DNA of 64,000 nucleotides from JANNWF01 sp038205755 (lineage in GTDB: Bacteria; Pseudomonadota; Gammaproteobacteria; Xanthomonadales; Xanthomonadaceae): the NCBI GenBank assembly GCA_038205755.1, contig JBBRBN010000007.1, positions 1 through 64,000 of the forward strand, given 5' to 3'. The notes under the pieces are model-generated. The model did not search any database, was not told the DNA's origin, and saw nothing but the letters and a program-made list of their open reading frames with translations. Positions 31,954 to 43,320 of this stretch are shown here, in pieces. The position numbers and the translations under genes were made by a program. The stretch's first letter is position 1. Every line of letters starts with the position of its first letter.

Positions 31954-33825
31954 ATGGAAAAGTATCTGCTGCTCGGACTGCTGCTGACCGCGCTTGCGCT
32001 GTTTGCGTCCGAGCGCTTTCGCGCCGACATGGTCGCGCTGGCACTGCTGCTGGCGCTGCTGATGACCGGCATGCTGACCGTGCAGGAGGGGTTCAGCGGC
32101 TTCGCCAGCCCGGCCGTCATCACTGTGATCTGCATGTTCATCCTGTCTGGCGGCCTCGTCCGGGCTGGCGTGGCGGACGAAATCGCCAGCTGGATCCTGG
32201 CCCGCGGCCTGCGCGGACAGGTCAGCCTGGCGGTCACGCTGATGCTGGTCAGCGGCCTGATGTCGAGCTTCATGAACAACATTGCCGCCGTCAGCATCCT
32301 GCTGCCCAGCGTGTTTGCCATCGCTCAGCGCAGCGGCGTCCCGGTGACCAAGCTTTTGATCCCACTTTCGTTCGGCTCGCTGCTGGGAGGAGTGACCACG
32401 ATGGTCGGCACGCCGCCGAACCTGCTCGCCTCGGAGGCGCTGGCTCGTGCCGGCGAAACTCCGTTCACCATGTTCGATTTCACCCCCACTGGCTTGGCGG
32501 TTCTCGCAACCGGCCTCATCTACTTCGCAGCGATTGGCGTTCGGCTGGTGCCAATCCGCGAAGTGACCGGAGCGCCTGACGAAGGCGCCTCGCTGCGTCA
32601 CTACGTCGCCGAGACGGTCGTCCCGGCGGGCTCGGCGCTGGTCGGCAAGCGCGTCGACCGGGCGCAGCTGAAAGAGACACTTGGCTTGCGGATACTTCGC
32701 GTGCACCGCCGCTACCGTGCCGAGCGGCCCGAGTCAGTGGCTGATCGTCCCTGGTTGCGGCATGGCCGACACGGTCGCGACGAGGCTGACGGCAGCTATT
32801 CGTTCGTGCCTTGGCCGGAAGCGACGCTGGAGGTCGAAGACCACCTGCAGGTCGAGGGCGACCCGTCGCTGCTGCTGCAAAAACAGGGCCGCGGGCTGCT
32901 CGAGCTGATCCACCCGCAGACCGGCCCCGTCGCCAGCGTTCCTGCCAGCAGCGCAATCCCTCTGCTGATTGGCGAGGTTGCGCTGTCTCCGGGATCGCGC
33001 TCACTTGGCAGCAGCGTGGCGGACGCGGACTTTCCCGGCCGCTACGGCGTCAGCGTGCTGGGCTTGCGTCGCAACGGCCGCCAGGAGGACGAGCGGATCA
33101 ACCAGCTGCGACTCGACACCGGTGACGTGCTGCTGGTTCGAGGCAGTGCGGAGGCGCTGGCCGAACTGAGCCACAACCCGGACTTCCTGGTCGTCAACCG
33201 GCTGACGGCGGGCGTGCGCGACCATTCGCGGCGCTGGATCGCGCTGGCGATCATGGCCGGCACCGTGCTGGCAGCAGCCACGGGCGCGCTGCACATATCC
33301 GTGGCGGCGCTGGCCGGGGTTCTGCTGATGGTCGCCAGCGGCTGCATGCCGGTCCGCGACATGTACGCCCAGGTCGATTGGCGCGTGATCTTCATGATCG
33401 CCGCCCTGATGCCGCTGGGAATCGCGATGGACGCAAGCCATACCGGCGCCGCCCAGACAGTAGCCAATGCGCTGCTGGCGCTCACCGGTGGCGATAGCGC
33501 ATACGGTGCGATGCTGGCGATCGTTCTCATCACCGTCGGGCTGACCCAGGTGATGTCGAATGCCGCCTGCGTGGTGCTGATCGCGCCAATCGCGATCCAG
33601 ATGGCGAATGACATCGGTATCGACCCGCATGCCTTTGTGATGGCGGTGGCGATCGCCGCCTCAACGGCGTTCGTCACCCCGATCGGCCACCAGGCCAATG
33701 TGCTGGTGTATGGCGTTGGCAACTACCGCTTCAACGACTTCGTCCGGGTCGGCGGCCCGCTGACTGCGCTGATCGTGGTCGTGACCATGGTCGTGGTGCC
33801 GATGGTTTGGCCCTTCTCCCGCTGA
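31954..33825 (+). CDS. SLC13-family transporter with RCK_C (TrkA-C) domains
   Basis: A 623-residue membrane carrier of the DASS/SLC13 superfamily. The N-terminal helices include SSFMNNIAAVSILLPS and GTPPNLLASEAL; the C-terminal repeat has QVMSNAACVVLIAPIAIQMA and FVTPIGHQANVLVYGVG. Two cytosolic RCK_C domains lie between the halves (about 205-295 and 330-415). The first is interrupted by a roughly 40-residue charged insertion (HRRYRAERPESVADRPWLRH). Relatives take up sulfate, dicarboxylates or other anions with Na; the substrate here is unknown. ATG at 31954 opens the first helix. The GDT1-type gene follows after 13 bp, so they are probably co-transcribed. The 122 bp upstream shows nothing clear. 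Confidence 0.88.
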   Translation: MEKYLLLGLLLTALALFASERFRADMVALALLLALLMTGMLTVQEGFSGFASPAVITVICMFILSGGLVRAGVADEIASWILARGLRGQVSLAVTLMLVSGLMSSFMNNIAAVSILLPSVFAIAQRSGVPVTKLLIPLSFGSLLGGVTTMVGTPPNLLASEALARAGETPFTMFDFTPTGLAVLATGLIYFAAIGVRLVPIREVTGAPDEGASLRHYVAETVVPAGSALVGKRVDRAQLKETLGLRILRVHRRYRAERPESVADRPWLRHGRHGRDEADGSYSFVPWPEATLEVEDHLQVEGDPSLLLQKQGRGLLELIHPQTGPVASVPASSAIPLLIGEVALSPGSRSLGSSVADADFPGRYGVSVLGLRRNGRQEDERINQLRLDTGDVLLVRGSAEALAELSHNPDFLVVNRLTAGVRDHSRRWIALAIMAGTVLAAATGALHISVAALAGVLLMVASGCMPVRDMYAQVDWRVIFMIAALMPLGIAMDASHTGAAQTVANALLALTGGDSAYGAMLAIVLITVGLTQVMSNAACVVLIAPIAIQMANDIGIDPHAFVMAVAIAASTAFVTPIGHQANVLVYGVGNYRFNDFVRVGGPLTALIVVVTMVVVPMVWPFSR

Positions 33826-33838
33826 GCAACAAAGCATC

Positions 33839-34402
33839 ATGGAAGCACTCTTCGTCTCCACCCTGGCAGTAGCCATTGCGGAGATCGGCGACAAGACCCA
33901 GCTGCTCGCGCTGCTGCTGGCAGCGCGCTATCGCACTTTCTGGCCAATTGCCTGGGGCATTCTTGTGGCCACGGTGCTCAATCACGCGCTGGCCGGCTGG
34001 CTTGGCGTGCTGATCGCGGGGTGGCTGCAACCCGAGGTGTTGCGCTGGCTGCTCGCCGGCAGCTTTCTCGCAGTAGCCCTGTGGACGCTCAAGCCGGACA
34101 CGCTCGATGAAGACGGTGCTCCCGCGGCGGAGCGACACGGTGCATTCGCGGCGACGGTGGTCGCCTTTTTCCTGGCGGAGATGGGTGACAAGACCCAGAT
34201 CGCCACGGTCGTGCTGGCGGCCCGTTACGAGGGCGTGCTGTTGGCCGTGGTGACTGGCAGCACGCTGGGCATGCTGCTGGCCAACCTGCCGGTGGTCGCA
34301 CTGGGTTCGCGCTTTGCCGCTCGCCTGCCGCTGCGGCTGGCGCGCTATGCGGCAGCGACGCTGTTCCTCGGCATGGCGGTGTTCGTGCTGCTGCGCGGCT
34401 GA
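33839..34402 (+). CDS. GDT1/TMEM165-family (UPF0016) Mn/Ca exporter
   Basis: A 187-residue six-helix membrane protein with the two inverted family signatures E-x-G-D-K-T: AEIGDKTQLLALLL near residue 14 and AEMGDKTQIATVVL near residue 113. Bacterial members (MneA type) export manganese; eukaryotic ones move Mn or Ca. Length and topology are normal. It begins 13 bp after the SLC13 gene. No yybP-ykoY (Mn riboswitch) sequence can exist in so short a gap, so any Mn control must act on an upstream promoter. Confidence 0.9.
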   Translation: MEALFVSTLAVAIAEIGDKTQLLALLLAARYRTFWPIAWGILVATVLNHALAGWLGVLIAGWLQPEVLRWLLAGSFLAVALWTLKPDTLDEDGAPAAERHGAFAATVVAFFLAEMGDKTQIATVVLAARYEGVLLAVVTGSTLGMLLANLPVVALGSRFAARLPLRLARYAAATLFLGMAVFVLLRG

Positions 34403-34499
34403 GCTCCCACCATTTGGCTTGCGTCGTGCCGTCGGGCTGACCTACGCTGCGGCGACTTTGGATTCGCGCGTACCGCGCAATCCCCCTGGGGAACACCGC

Positions 34500-35783
34500 A
34501 TGTCGTCGATCCTGTTCGGACTGTTTGGCCTCGCCTGCCTGATTGCCATCGCCTGGCTGTTCTCCCGCGACCGCCGAAACGTCAACTGGCGACTGGTCGG
34601 CATCGGGGTGGTGCTGCAGATTGTGTTCGCCTGCTTCGTCCTGCTCACGCCATGGGGCACCGGCCTGTTCGGCGGGCTGAGCCAGGGATTCGTGAAGCTG
34701 CTTGGCTTCACCCAGCAGGGCGCGCAGTTCATTTTTGGTGACTTTGCGCGGGTCGACAAATTCGGATTCGTGTTCGCCTTTCAGGTCTTGCCGACGATCA
34801 TATTCTTCGCCTCCTTCATGGCCGTGCTCTATCACTTGGGCGTGATGCAGGCCATCGTCCGCGGCATGGCTTGGGGAATCACCAAGCTGATGCCGGTCTC
34901 GGGCGCCGAAACGCTCAGCGTCTGTGCCAACGCCTTCATCGGCCAGACCGAAGCGCCGCTGGTGGTCAAGCCCTACATCGCCGGCATGACGCCCTCCGAG
35001 CTGCTGACGCTGATGGTCGGCGGTATGGCGACCATCGCGGGCGGCGTGCTCGGCGCCTATGTGCTGATGCTCGGTGGCGATGATCCGGTGAAGCAGGCCG
35101 AGTTTGCCAAGCACCTGATCACCGCCAGCATCATGGCTGCCCCCGCAGCGCTGGTGATCGCCAAGATCCTGCTGCCGGAAATGGGCTCGCCGCTGACCAT
35201 GGGAGAGGTGCGGGTGGAGGTCGAGATCACCACTGCCAACACCATCGATGCCGCCGCTTCCGGTGCCGCCGACGGCCTGCGCCTGGCGCTGAACGTAGGC
35301 GCCATGCTGCTGGCCTTCGTCGCCTTGATCGCGCTGGTCAATGCACCGTTGACCTGGCTGGGTGAGATCAGCGGACTGCAGGAACTGCTCGGTCGTCCGA
35401 CCGATCTGGGATCTCTGTTGGGCATCGTGCTGGCGCCCGTGGCGTGGCTGATCGGCGTGCCGTGGGCCGATGCCCAGACCGTCGGCGGCCTGATCGGCAC
35501 CAAGGTCGTGCTGAACGAATTTGTCGCGTATTTGAACCTCGGCGAGATTGTCCAAGGCGGCGTGGCAGGCGTCACCCTGAGTCCGCAGGCGACCCTGATC
35601 GCCACCTACGCGCTGTGCGGTTTCGCCAATTTCAGCTCGATCGCGATCCAGATCGGCGGCATCGGCAGCCTTGCCCCGGAGCGTCGCCAGGATCTGGCCA
35701 GGATGGGGCTGCTGGCAGTGCTCGGCGGCTCCATCGCGACCCTGATGACAGCCACCATTGCCGGCGTGATTACCCAGTTGTAG
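34500..35783 (+). CDS. nupC: NupC-type concentrative nucleoside transporter
   Basis: A 427-residue inner-membrane nucleoside:cation symporter of the CNT family. Signatures include MPVSGAETLSVCANAFIGQTEAPL, with the GQTEAP nucleoside-binding motif, and VLNEFVAYLNLGEI and ALCGFANFSSIAIQIGGIGSLAPER in the C-terminal half. NupC uses proton or sodium gradients to import pyrimidine and some purine nucleosides. GGGGA before ATG 34500 supports the start. A ribokinase-like gene follows, suggesting nucleoside or ribose salvage. The 143-bp gap between them carries inverted-repeat family copy B. Confidence 0.93.
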   Translation: MSSILFGLFGLACLIAIAWLFSRDRRNVNWRLVGIGVVLQIVFACFVLLTPWGTGLFGGLSQGFVKLLGFTQQGAQFIFGDFARVDKFGFVFAFQVLPTIIFFASFMAVLYHLGVMQAIVRGMAWGITKLMPVSGAETLSVCANAFIGQTEAPLVVKPYIAGMTPSELLTLMVGGMATIAGGVLGAYVLMLGGDDPVKQAEFAKHLITASIMAAPAALVIAKILLPEMGSPLTMGEVRVEVEITTANTIDAAASGAADGLRLALNVGAMLLAFVALIALVNAPLTWLGEISGLQELLGRPTDLGSLLGIVLAPVAWLIGVPWADAQTVGGLIGTKVVLNEFVAYLNLGEIVQGGVAGVTLSPQATLIATYALCGFANFSSIAIQIGGIGSLAPERRQDLARMGLLAVLGGSIATLMTATIAGVITQL

Positions 35784-35796
35784 GGCTGGAAGCAGT

Positions 35797-35901
35797 CCCA
35801 GTTCCAGCTCAAGTTCCAGCTCCCGTTCCAGAAAAAAGCCAACGCCGCAAAGCCCCTTTCCAACTGGAACGGGAACTCGCTTCGCCACTGGAACCCGCTC
35901 C
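35797..35901. repeat. GTTCCAG/CTGGAAC inverted-repeat family, copy B
   Basis: AGTTCCAGCTC and AAGTTCCAGCTC are followed by CCCGTTCCAG (35822-35831), which pairs perfectly with CTGGAACGGG (35864-35873). A further ACTGGAACCCGCTCC at 35887-35901 matches copy A (25426-25440) at 14 of 15 bases. It lies between nupC and the kinase gene. Confidence 0.55.
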
Positions 35902-35926
35902 CCCTCGCTCCGATTGGACCTGACTC

Positions 35927-36916
35927 GTGCCGTCCTCGCCCCCTCTCTCGCCGCCACAGGTCGTGGTCGTCGGCAGCTTCAATCAGGACCACGTCTGGCG
36001 CAGCGAGCGCTTTCCGCAGGCGGGCGAGACCCAGCTTGGCCGGTTCAGCAGCGGACCCGGCGGGAAAGGGTTCAACCAGGCTCTGGCCTGCGTCCGCCAA
36101 GGCGCGACAACCGCATTCATCGGCGCGCTCGGCTGCGATGCACTGGCTGCAGGCGCCGCGGCGCTAGCGGCCGCGGAGGGTCTGCAGGCGCACTGGCAGC
36201 GGGTCCCAACCGAGGCCACCGGTAGCGCCGCCATCCTGCTGGATGCCCATGGCCAGAACATGATCGTGGTTGGCGCTGGAGCCAACGCCGCGCTGAGCGC
36301 CGCGCATGTTGATCAACACGCCGCGCTGATCAGCGCCGCCCGCGTGCTGGTCACCCAGCAGGAAACCACCGTGGAAGCCTGCATCGAGGCCATGCAGGCG
36401 GCGCGCGGGGCCGGCGTGCTGACGCTGCACAATCCCGCACCGCAGAGCGCGGCGTCCGCGAGCGACGCGCTGCTTCCGCTTGCCGACGTACTGACACCCA
36501 ACGAAAGCGAATTCGCCGCGCTGCTCGCCCGGCTCGGCATCCACGTGAGCGGCGAGCGCCTGGCTGCGGCCGACGACCTGACGCTGCATCGCCTGTGCCG
36601 TCAGCTCGGCGTGCCGACGGTCGTGTTGACCCTGGGCGGCGCCGGCGCCTTTGTCTCGCATGCCGACGGCGCAACCCGCGGTGATCAGGGGACGCACTAT
36701 CGGCAGGTCGCTGAGCAAGCCGCCGTTCTGGACACTACCGGCGTCGGCGACGCCTTCAACGGCGGGCTCGCTGCGGCGCTGGCGCAATGGCCGGAGTTGC
36801 CCTTTGTGGCGGCTATTCGACATGCCGGCCGGGTCGCCGCACTGGCGGTGGAACGCGCCGGTGCCGCCTTGGCAATGCCAACCCTGGCGGACGTGCGGCG
36901 CCGCTTCCCGACGTGA
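35927..36916 (+). CDS. PfkB-family sugar kinase, ribokinase-like
   Basis: A 329-residue PfkB/ribokinase-fold kinase. The N-terminal substrate-binding signature GPGGKGFNQALACVRQG (near residue 42) resembles RbsK. The C-terminal signature DTTGVGDAFNGGLAAAL (near residue 268) contains the catalytic Asp of GxGD. It phosphorylates a sugar or nucleoside, most probably ribose at O5, using ATP. Its position after nupC fits salvage of nucleoside-derived ribose. The start is GTG at 35927. Its end is 10 bp from the convergent stop of the TraB/GumN gene. Exact substrate is inferred, not proven. Confidence 0.85.
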   Translation: MPSSPPLSPPQVVVVGSFNQDHVWRSERFPQAGETQLGRFSSGPGGKGFNQALACVRQGATTAFIGALGCDALAAGAAALAAAEGLQAHWQRVPTEATGSAAILLDAHGQNMIVVGAGANAALSAAHVDQHAALISAARVLVTQQETTVEACIEAMQAARGAGVLTLHNPAPQSAASASDALLPLADVLTPNESEFAALLARLGIHVSGERLAAADDLTLHRLCRQLGVPTVVLTLGGAGAFVSHADGATRGDQGTHYRQVAEQAAVLDTTGVGDAFNGGLAAALAQWPELPFVAAIRHAGRVAALAVERAGAALAMPTLADVRRRFPT

Positions 36917-36926
36917 ACCGGGCGAC

Positions 36927-37961
36927 CTACTCCGGCGCAACCACCACGTAGCCGCGGGCCTGCAGCGCGCTGAGATAGCCATCGTCGGCAAGCAGCCTCG
37001 ACATCGGCAGCGTGGCGAAGCTTGTCGCGTGGTGCGCCAGTGCCTGCTCGGCCGCTTCGAGCCAGGCCGCACGGAGGCGAACACTGATGTCGTCAAAACC
37101 CCGGCTCTGAAGCGCGGAGGCGCCAAGCACGGCGGCGATACAGGCCTGCGCCTGGTCCTGCGAGGGCAACTCGCGAAGCGCTTCGATGTCGCCAACCGCC
37201 CAGGCGTTGGCGCGCGCCTGCATCTGGCTCAGCTCGATCTCAAGTCGGGCCAGCGTCCGGGCAAAGCAGTCGAGATCATCCAGACCGCTGGCGGCGAACT
37301 CCTGCAGCATGGCCTTCGGATCGGCAATCTTGATCGTCACTTTAGGCTCGACGATCTCGACCTTGTGCCGTTTGGCGGCTTTCCTGACCACCGCCGCGAC
37401 CGGCGACCGCCGCTCCAGTCCGCTGCGCCTGATTGCCTTGCGGTAAAGATCGCTGGCGGCAATGATCGGCCGCCGCTTTTCGATCGCGCGGCCGCGGCCC
37501 AGATACTTGTCGCGCAGCGGCAGCCAGCGGCTGTAGACATCGGGCGGCACGATATCGACCAGCCGCTGGTCGTCGGGGTTGTTGCGCGCCCGCAGTGCCG
37601 CCGGCACCAGGAACATGGTGCGGAAGGTTCCCAGATCGCTGCTCGCCGACAGGTCCGGAGGCTCGATCACCTGTCCTGCGCGGGCAATGAGCGCCTCGAC
37701 CTCAGAAGATTTCCAGCGCATCCGCTTGGGCACCGGACTGAGCGTGCCGAGTATCCACAGCGTGTGGTCACCGCGCTGCACCTGCCACATGCCGGGGCCG
37801 GGCTGATCGCCCGAGACCACCACCTCGTCCAGCCGCGCCAGCTGCTCATCCGCTGCGATTGGTCGTGAGTTGGTTTCGACCTCACGTTCCTGCGTAGTGG
37901 CCGCGCTGGCGCCAGCCGACAGCGCGAGGATCAGTCCGACGGAAAGTACGATTCGCAGCAT
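36927..37961 (-). CDS. exported TraB/GumN-family protein
   Basis: A 344-residue protein with a signal peptide (MLRIVLSVGLILALSAGASA) and a TraB/GumN-like (erythromycin-esterase/Tiki superfamily) domain. The opening strand WQVQRGDHTLWILGTLSPVPKRMRW is characteristic; the second GxxH-type histidine of canonical Tiki proteases is not obvious, the segment reading GTLSP. Function in bacteria is poorly defined. ATG 37961 was chosen because it begins the signal peptide; the frame upstream is Cys/Arg-rich. It is divergent from dusB with 109 bp between starts and convergent with the sugar kinase. Confidence 0.75.
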   Translation of the reverse strand: MLRIVLSVGLILALSAGASAATTQEREVETNSRPIAADEQLARLDEVVVSGDQPGPGMWQVQRGDHTLWILGTLSPVPKRMRWKSSEVEALIARAGQVIEPPDLSASSDLGTFRTMFLVPAALRARNNPDDQRLVDIVPPDVYSRWLPLRDKYLGRGRAIEKRRPIIAASDLYRKAIRRSGLERRSPVAAVVRKAAKRHKVEIVEPKVTIKIADPKAMLQEFAASGLDDLDCFARTLARLEIELSQMQARANAWAVGDIEALRELPSQDQAQACIAAVLGASALQSRGFDDISVRLRAAWLEAAEQALAHHATSFATLPMSRLLADDGYLSALQARGYVVVAPE

Positions 37962-38070
37962 TTCGACACTCCGCAGCGGGACCTGGATCGACTCCGCATT
38001 CTCATATACCCGGCATGAAGACTGCATTAGCGCGGGCCGGTCTGCGGCGCGTCGCTTACACTGCGTGACC

Positions 38071-39066
38071 ATGCAGATCGGTCCCTACCTGATTCAGCCT
38101 GCGCTGGTGCTGGCGCCCATGGCCGGCGTCACCGACAAGCCGTTCCGACAGCTGTGCAAGCGGCTGGGCGCGGGCTATGCGGTGTCCGAAATGACGATCT
38201 CCGACCCTCGCATGTGGGGCACCAAAAAGAGCCGCTGGCGAATGGATCACGTCGGTGAACCGGCACCGATCGGAGTCCAGATCGCTGGCGCTGACCCCGA
38301 GCTTCTGGCGGGCGCCGCTCGCCACAACGTGGCGCTGGGCGCCCAGATCATCGACATCAACATGGGCGGTCCGGCCAAGAAGGTCTGCAACGTCTGGGCT
38401 GGCTCAGCCCTGCTGCAGGACGAAGCGCTGGTGGCGCGTATCTGCCGCGCGGTGGTCGCGGCAGTCGACGTACCGGTGACGTTGAAGATCCGCACCGGCT
38501 GGCGCGCCGACCAGCGCAACGGCCTGCGCATCGCGCAGATCGCGCAGGACTGCGGCATCGCCGCGCTGGCGGTGCACGGACGCACCCGCGACCAGCACTA
38601 CAGCGGCGTCGCCGAGTACGACACCATCGCCGCGATCAAGGCCGCGCTGACCATTCCGGTGCTGGCCAATGGCGACATCGACAGCCCGCAGCAGGCGCGC
38701 AATGTGCTTGCCTACACCGGCGCCGACGGGCTGCTGATCGGCCGCGCGGCGCAGGGTCGGCCCTGGATCTTCCGCGAGGTCGCACACTTTCTGGCCACGG
38801 GCGAGTTGCTGCCCGAACCGACCGCAGACGAGGTCGGACGTATCCTGCTGGGTCATCTGGATGCGCTGCACGCGCACTACGGGGAAGAGGCCGGCGTGCG
38901 CTTCGCGCGCAAGCATCTGGGCTGGTACGCGAAGGATCGGTCGCAGAACGAAGCATTTCGCAGCGTGGTAAACCGCGCCACCAGCGGCGCCGAGCAGCGG
39001 CGTCTCACGGCCGACTATTTCGCCCGGCTGTCCGACTCGAGTCGGAACCTCGCAACGGCGGCCTAG
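38071..39066 (+). CDS. dusB: tRNA dihydrouridine synthase B
   Basis: A 331-residue FMN-dependent tRNA dihydrouridine synthase that reduces uridine in the D-loop. Visible motifs are LAPMAGVTDKPFRQLCKRLG, the FMN-site IDINMGGPAKKV with the catalytic Cys in KKVCNVWAGSAL, VHGRTRDQHYSG, and LANGDIDSPQQA with ADGLLIGRAAQGRPW. The pattern is DusB rather than DusA or DusC. In many gammaproteobacteria dusB is followed by fis; here the next gene (after 93 bp) is the convergent mutT-type gene, and no fis is in the window. ATG at 38071 opens MQIGPYLI, the normal N-terminus. Confidence 0.93.
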   Translation: MQIGPYLIQPALVLAPMAGVTDKPFRQLCKRLGAGYAVSEMTISDPRMWGTKKSRWRMDHVGEPAPIGVQIAGADPELLAGAARHNVALGAQIIDINMGGPAKKVCNVWAGSALLQDEALVARICRAVVAAVDVPVTLKIRTGWRADQRNGLRIAQIAQDCGIAALAVHGRTRDQHYSGVAEYDTIAAIKAALTIPVLANGDIDSPQQARNVLAYTGADGLLIGRAAQGRPWIFREVAHFLATGELLPEPTADEVGRILLGHLDALHAHYGEEAGVRFARKHLGWYAKDRSQNEAFRSVVNRATSGAEQRRLTADYFARLSDSSRNLATAA

Positions 39067-39159
39067 CGGCGTTGGGCGGATCGCTGACGGGCCGTTCAGC
39101 CTTCGCGATCGGGTTGGGTCGGGGATTCGATTGGCGTGGCTTCTGCCTGAAGCAGCGAA

Positions 39160-40125
39160 TCATGAAGGCGCCGCCCACAGCCCGCGGATAGCCGCGACTC
39201 CCTGTGCGCCATTGGCGCGCGCCACGGGCAGGTCTGAACGTGTCATGCCGCCCAGCGCATAGATCGGCAGGGCCGAGGTCTCGCGCAGCACGCGAAATGC
39301 CTGCCAACCGAGCGGCACGGCGTCCGGATGGGTTGGCGTCGCGGCCACCGGCCCCAGCACCACAAACTCGCAGCCCAGCGCACTGGCCTTGGCCAACTCG
39401 GCGGCGCTGTGGCACGACGCCGCAAGCAGGGACGTCGAGGGAACGGCACGGTTGGCGGCGCGTCGGAGGTCGGTCGCCGTCAGATGCAGGCCGCAACCCA
39501 GCGCCGTGGACAGTCGCAGGGCGTTCGGACAAGCACTGTTGAGCAACAGATCGACGCCGCGCTGCCGGCACATCGCGTTCACAGCCGGCACCAGGCGCGC
39601 CGTCTGCCGCTCGGACAGCTGCGTTGCGCGCAGCTGCACGCGGCGGACGCCGGCATCCAGGCTCTGCTGCAGCTCGCCCAGAAAGCGGGTCAGATCAGCC
39701 GTCGGCTGCGGCGTGATTGCGTAGCAATCCGGCTGCCGAAGGGCAGCGACCACGGGACGGTCGGCGGATGGCATGGCCTGCGCGTCCAGCCGGTCCGGCG
39801 CCAGCCAGATCAGCGACTGGCCTTCGCGGCCTCGCGCGTCGCCGCGCCAGCCAGTCGCGCTGAACACCTCAAGCGCGATGCGCTTGCTGCCGCTGTCATG
39901 CGGGACCTCGATCAGCGGTTCGGCGCTGTCGAGCGAGATGCCAAGCTCTTCCCACAGTTCCCGCTGCAGCGCTTGCAGCGACGTCTCGCCAGCCTCCCGC
40001 TTGCCGCCGGGAAACTCCCACAGGCCGGTCAGATCGTCACCGCCGCCGCGCTGGGCCAGCAGAACGCGGTCGTGTGCGTCGCGCAACACGGCGGCAACCA
40101 CGTGGACGACGGCGGCGTTCAACAC
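39160..40125 (-). CDS. Nudix hydrolase fused to ThiE-like domain (MutT family)
   Basis: About 321 residues. The N-terminal Nudix domain has the full box GGKREAGETSLQALQRELWEELGI, split here as GGKREAGE, TSLQALQREL and WEELGI, and an MutT-like start (VVAAVLRDAHDRVLLAQR). MutT removes 8-oxo-dGTP. The C-terminal 175 residues resemble thiamine-phosphate synthase ThiE/TenI (RRVQLRATQLS, FVVLGPVAATPTHPD, LPIYALGGMT). The start is uncertain: GTG 40125 is used here, TTG 40122 is possible, and an in-frame ATG at 40152 lies inside element copy 4. Position beside secA is the conserved secA-mutT arrangement. Confidence 0.85.
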   Translation of the reverse strand: MLNAAVVHVVAAVLRDAHDRVLLAQRGGGDDLTGLWEFPGGKREAGETSLQALQRELWEELGISLDSAEPLIEVPHDSGSKRIALEVFSATGWRGDARGREGQSLIWLAPDRLDAQAMPSADRPVVAALRQPDCYAITPQPTADLTRFLGELQQSLDAGVRRVQLRATQLSERQTARLVPAVNAMCRQRGVDLLLNSACPNALRLSTALGCGLHLTATDLRRAANRAVPSTSLLAASCHSAAELAKASALGCEFVVLGPVAATPTHPDAVPLGWQAFRVLRETSALPIYALGGMTRSDLPVARANGAQGVAAIRGLWAAPS

Positions 40126-40142
40126 TTCAATCCCGGCGCCAC

Positions 40143-40308
40143 TAGCCCGCATGTTTCATGAATTCGCGCGATGATCGCGCAGGATGTTGTTCGCCCAAGG
40201 GACTACCGAAGGAGCGGCGTAGCGGGCCATACGACCGACTGAGGAAAATCTCCTTGCGCGGACAAGAGACAAGCGAGGGCGCGCGAGATTCATGAAACAT
40301 GCGGGCTA
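40143..40308 (+). repeat. 166-bp structured element, copy 4
   Basis: Complete copy between the mutT-type gene and the 3' end of secA. Terminal arms TAGCCCGCATGTTTCATGAA and exact complement. The inner arms are GTTCGCCCAAGGGACT and AATCTCCTTGCGCGGAC with some mismatches. The apical part and the invariant strand GGACAAGAGACAAGCGAGGG are unchanged. On the minus strand its left end reads ATGCGGGCTA, giving an in-frame ATG upstream of the mutT-type gene. See copy 2 for the structure. Confidence 0.95.
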
Positions 40309-40313
40309 AGTGC

Positions 40314-40333
40314 GGCGCCGCGGGAGCGGCGCC
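40314..40333 (-). terminator. hairpin after secA
   Basis: GGCGCCGC-GGGA-GCGGCGCC is a perfect 8-bp GC stem with a four-base loop, 28 bp beyond the secA stop and 5 bp from element copy 4. No T-run follows, so termination is only a suggestion. Confidence 0.45.
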
Positions 40334-40361
40334 CTCCAAACCGGCAGAGACACGGGCTCGG

Positions 40362-43109
<2,748 letters not shown>

Positions 43110-43320
43110 GGAATTTCCGGGATGTGACGCGCGTGGGCGCCAGAGGGGTCAGACAAGAAGACCGCCAAGGGCGGCCAAACGCGGCATTCTAGCGTGGGGG
43201 CGTCACGCCGGGGATTCAAGCCTGAGCCTCGAAGGCTGCTTGGATCGCCGCGCCGACGCGGCAGGACGGTGCAGCCGGTAGTGCTTGCGATCAGGTGAGA
43301 CCTGGGTCCACCCGCTGCTC

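Noticed and set aside
43110..43320. secM-like arrest peptide gene upstream of secA
   Set aside because: No open frame with a signal peptide or arrest-type sequence is visible in this gap.
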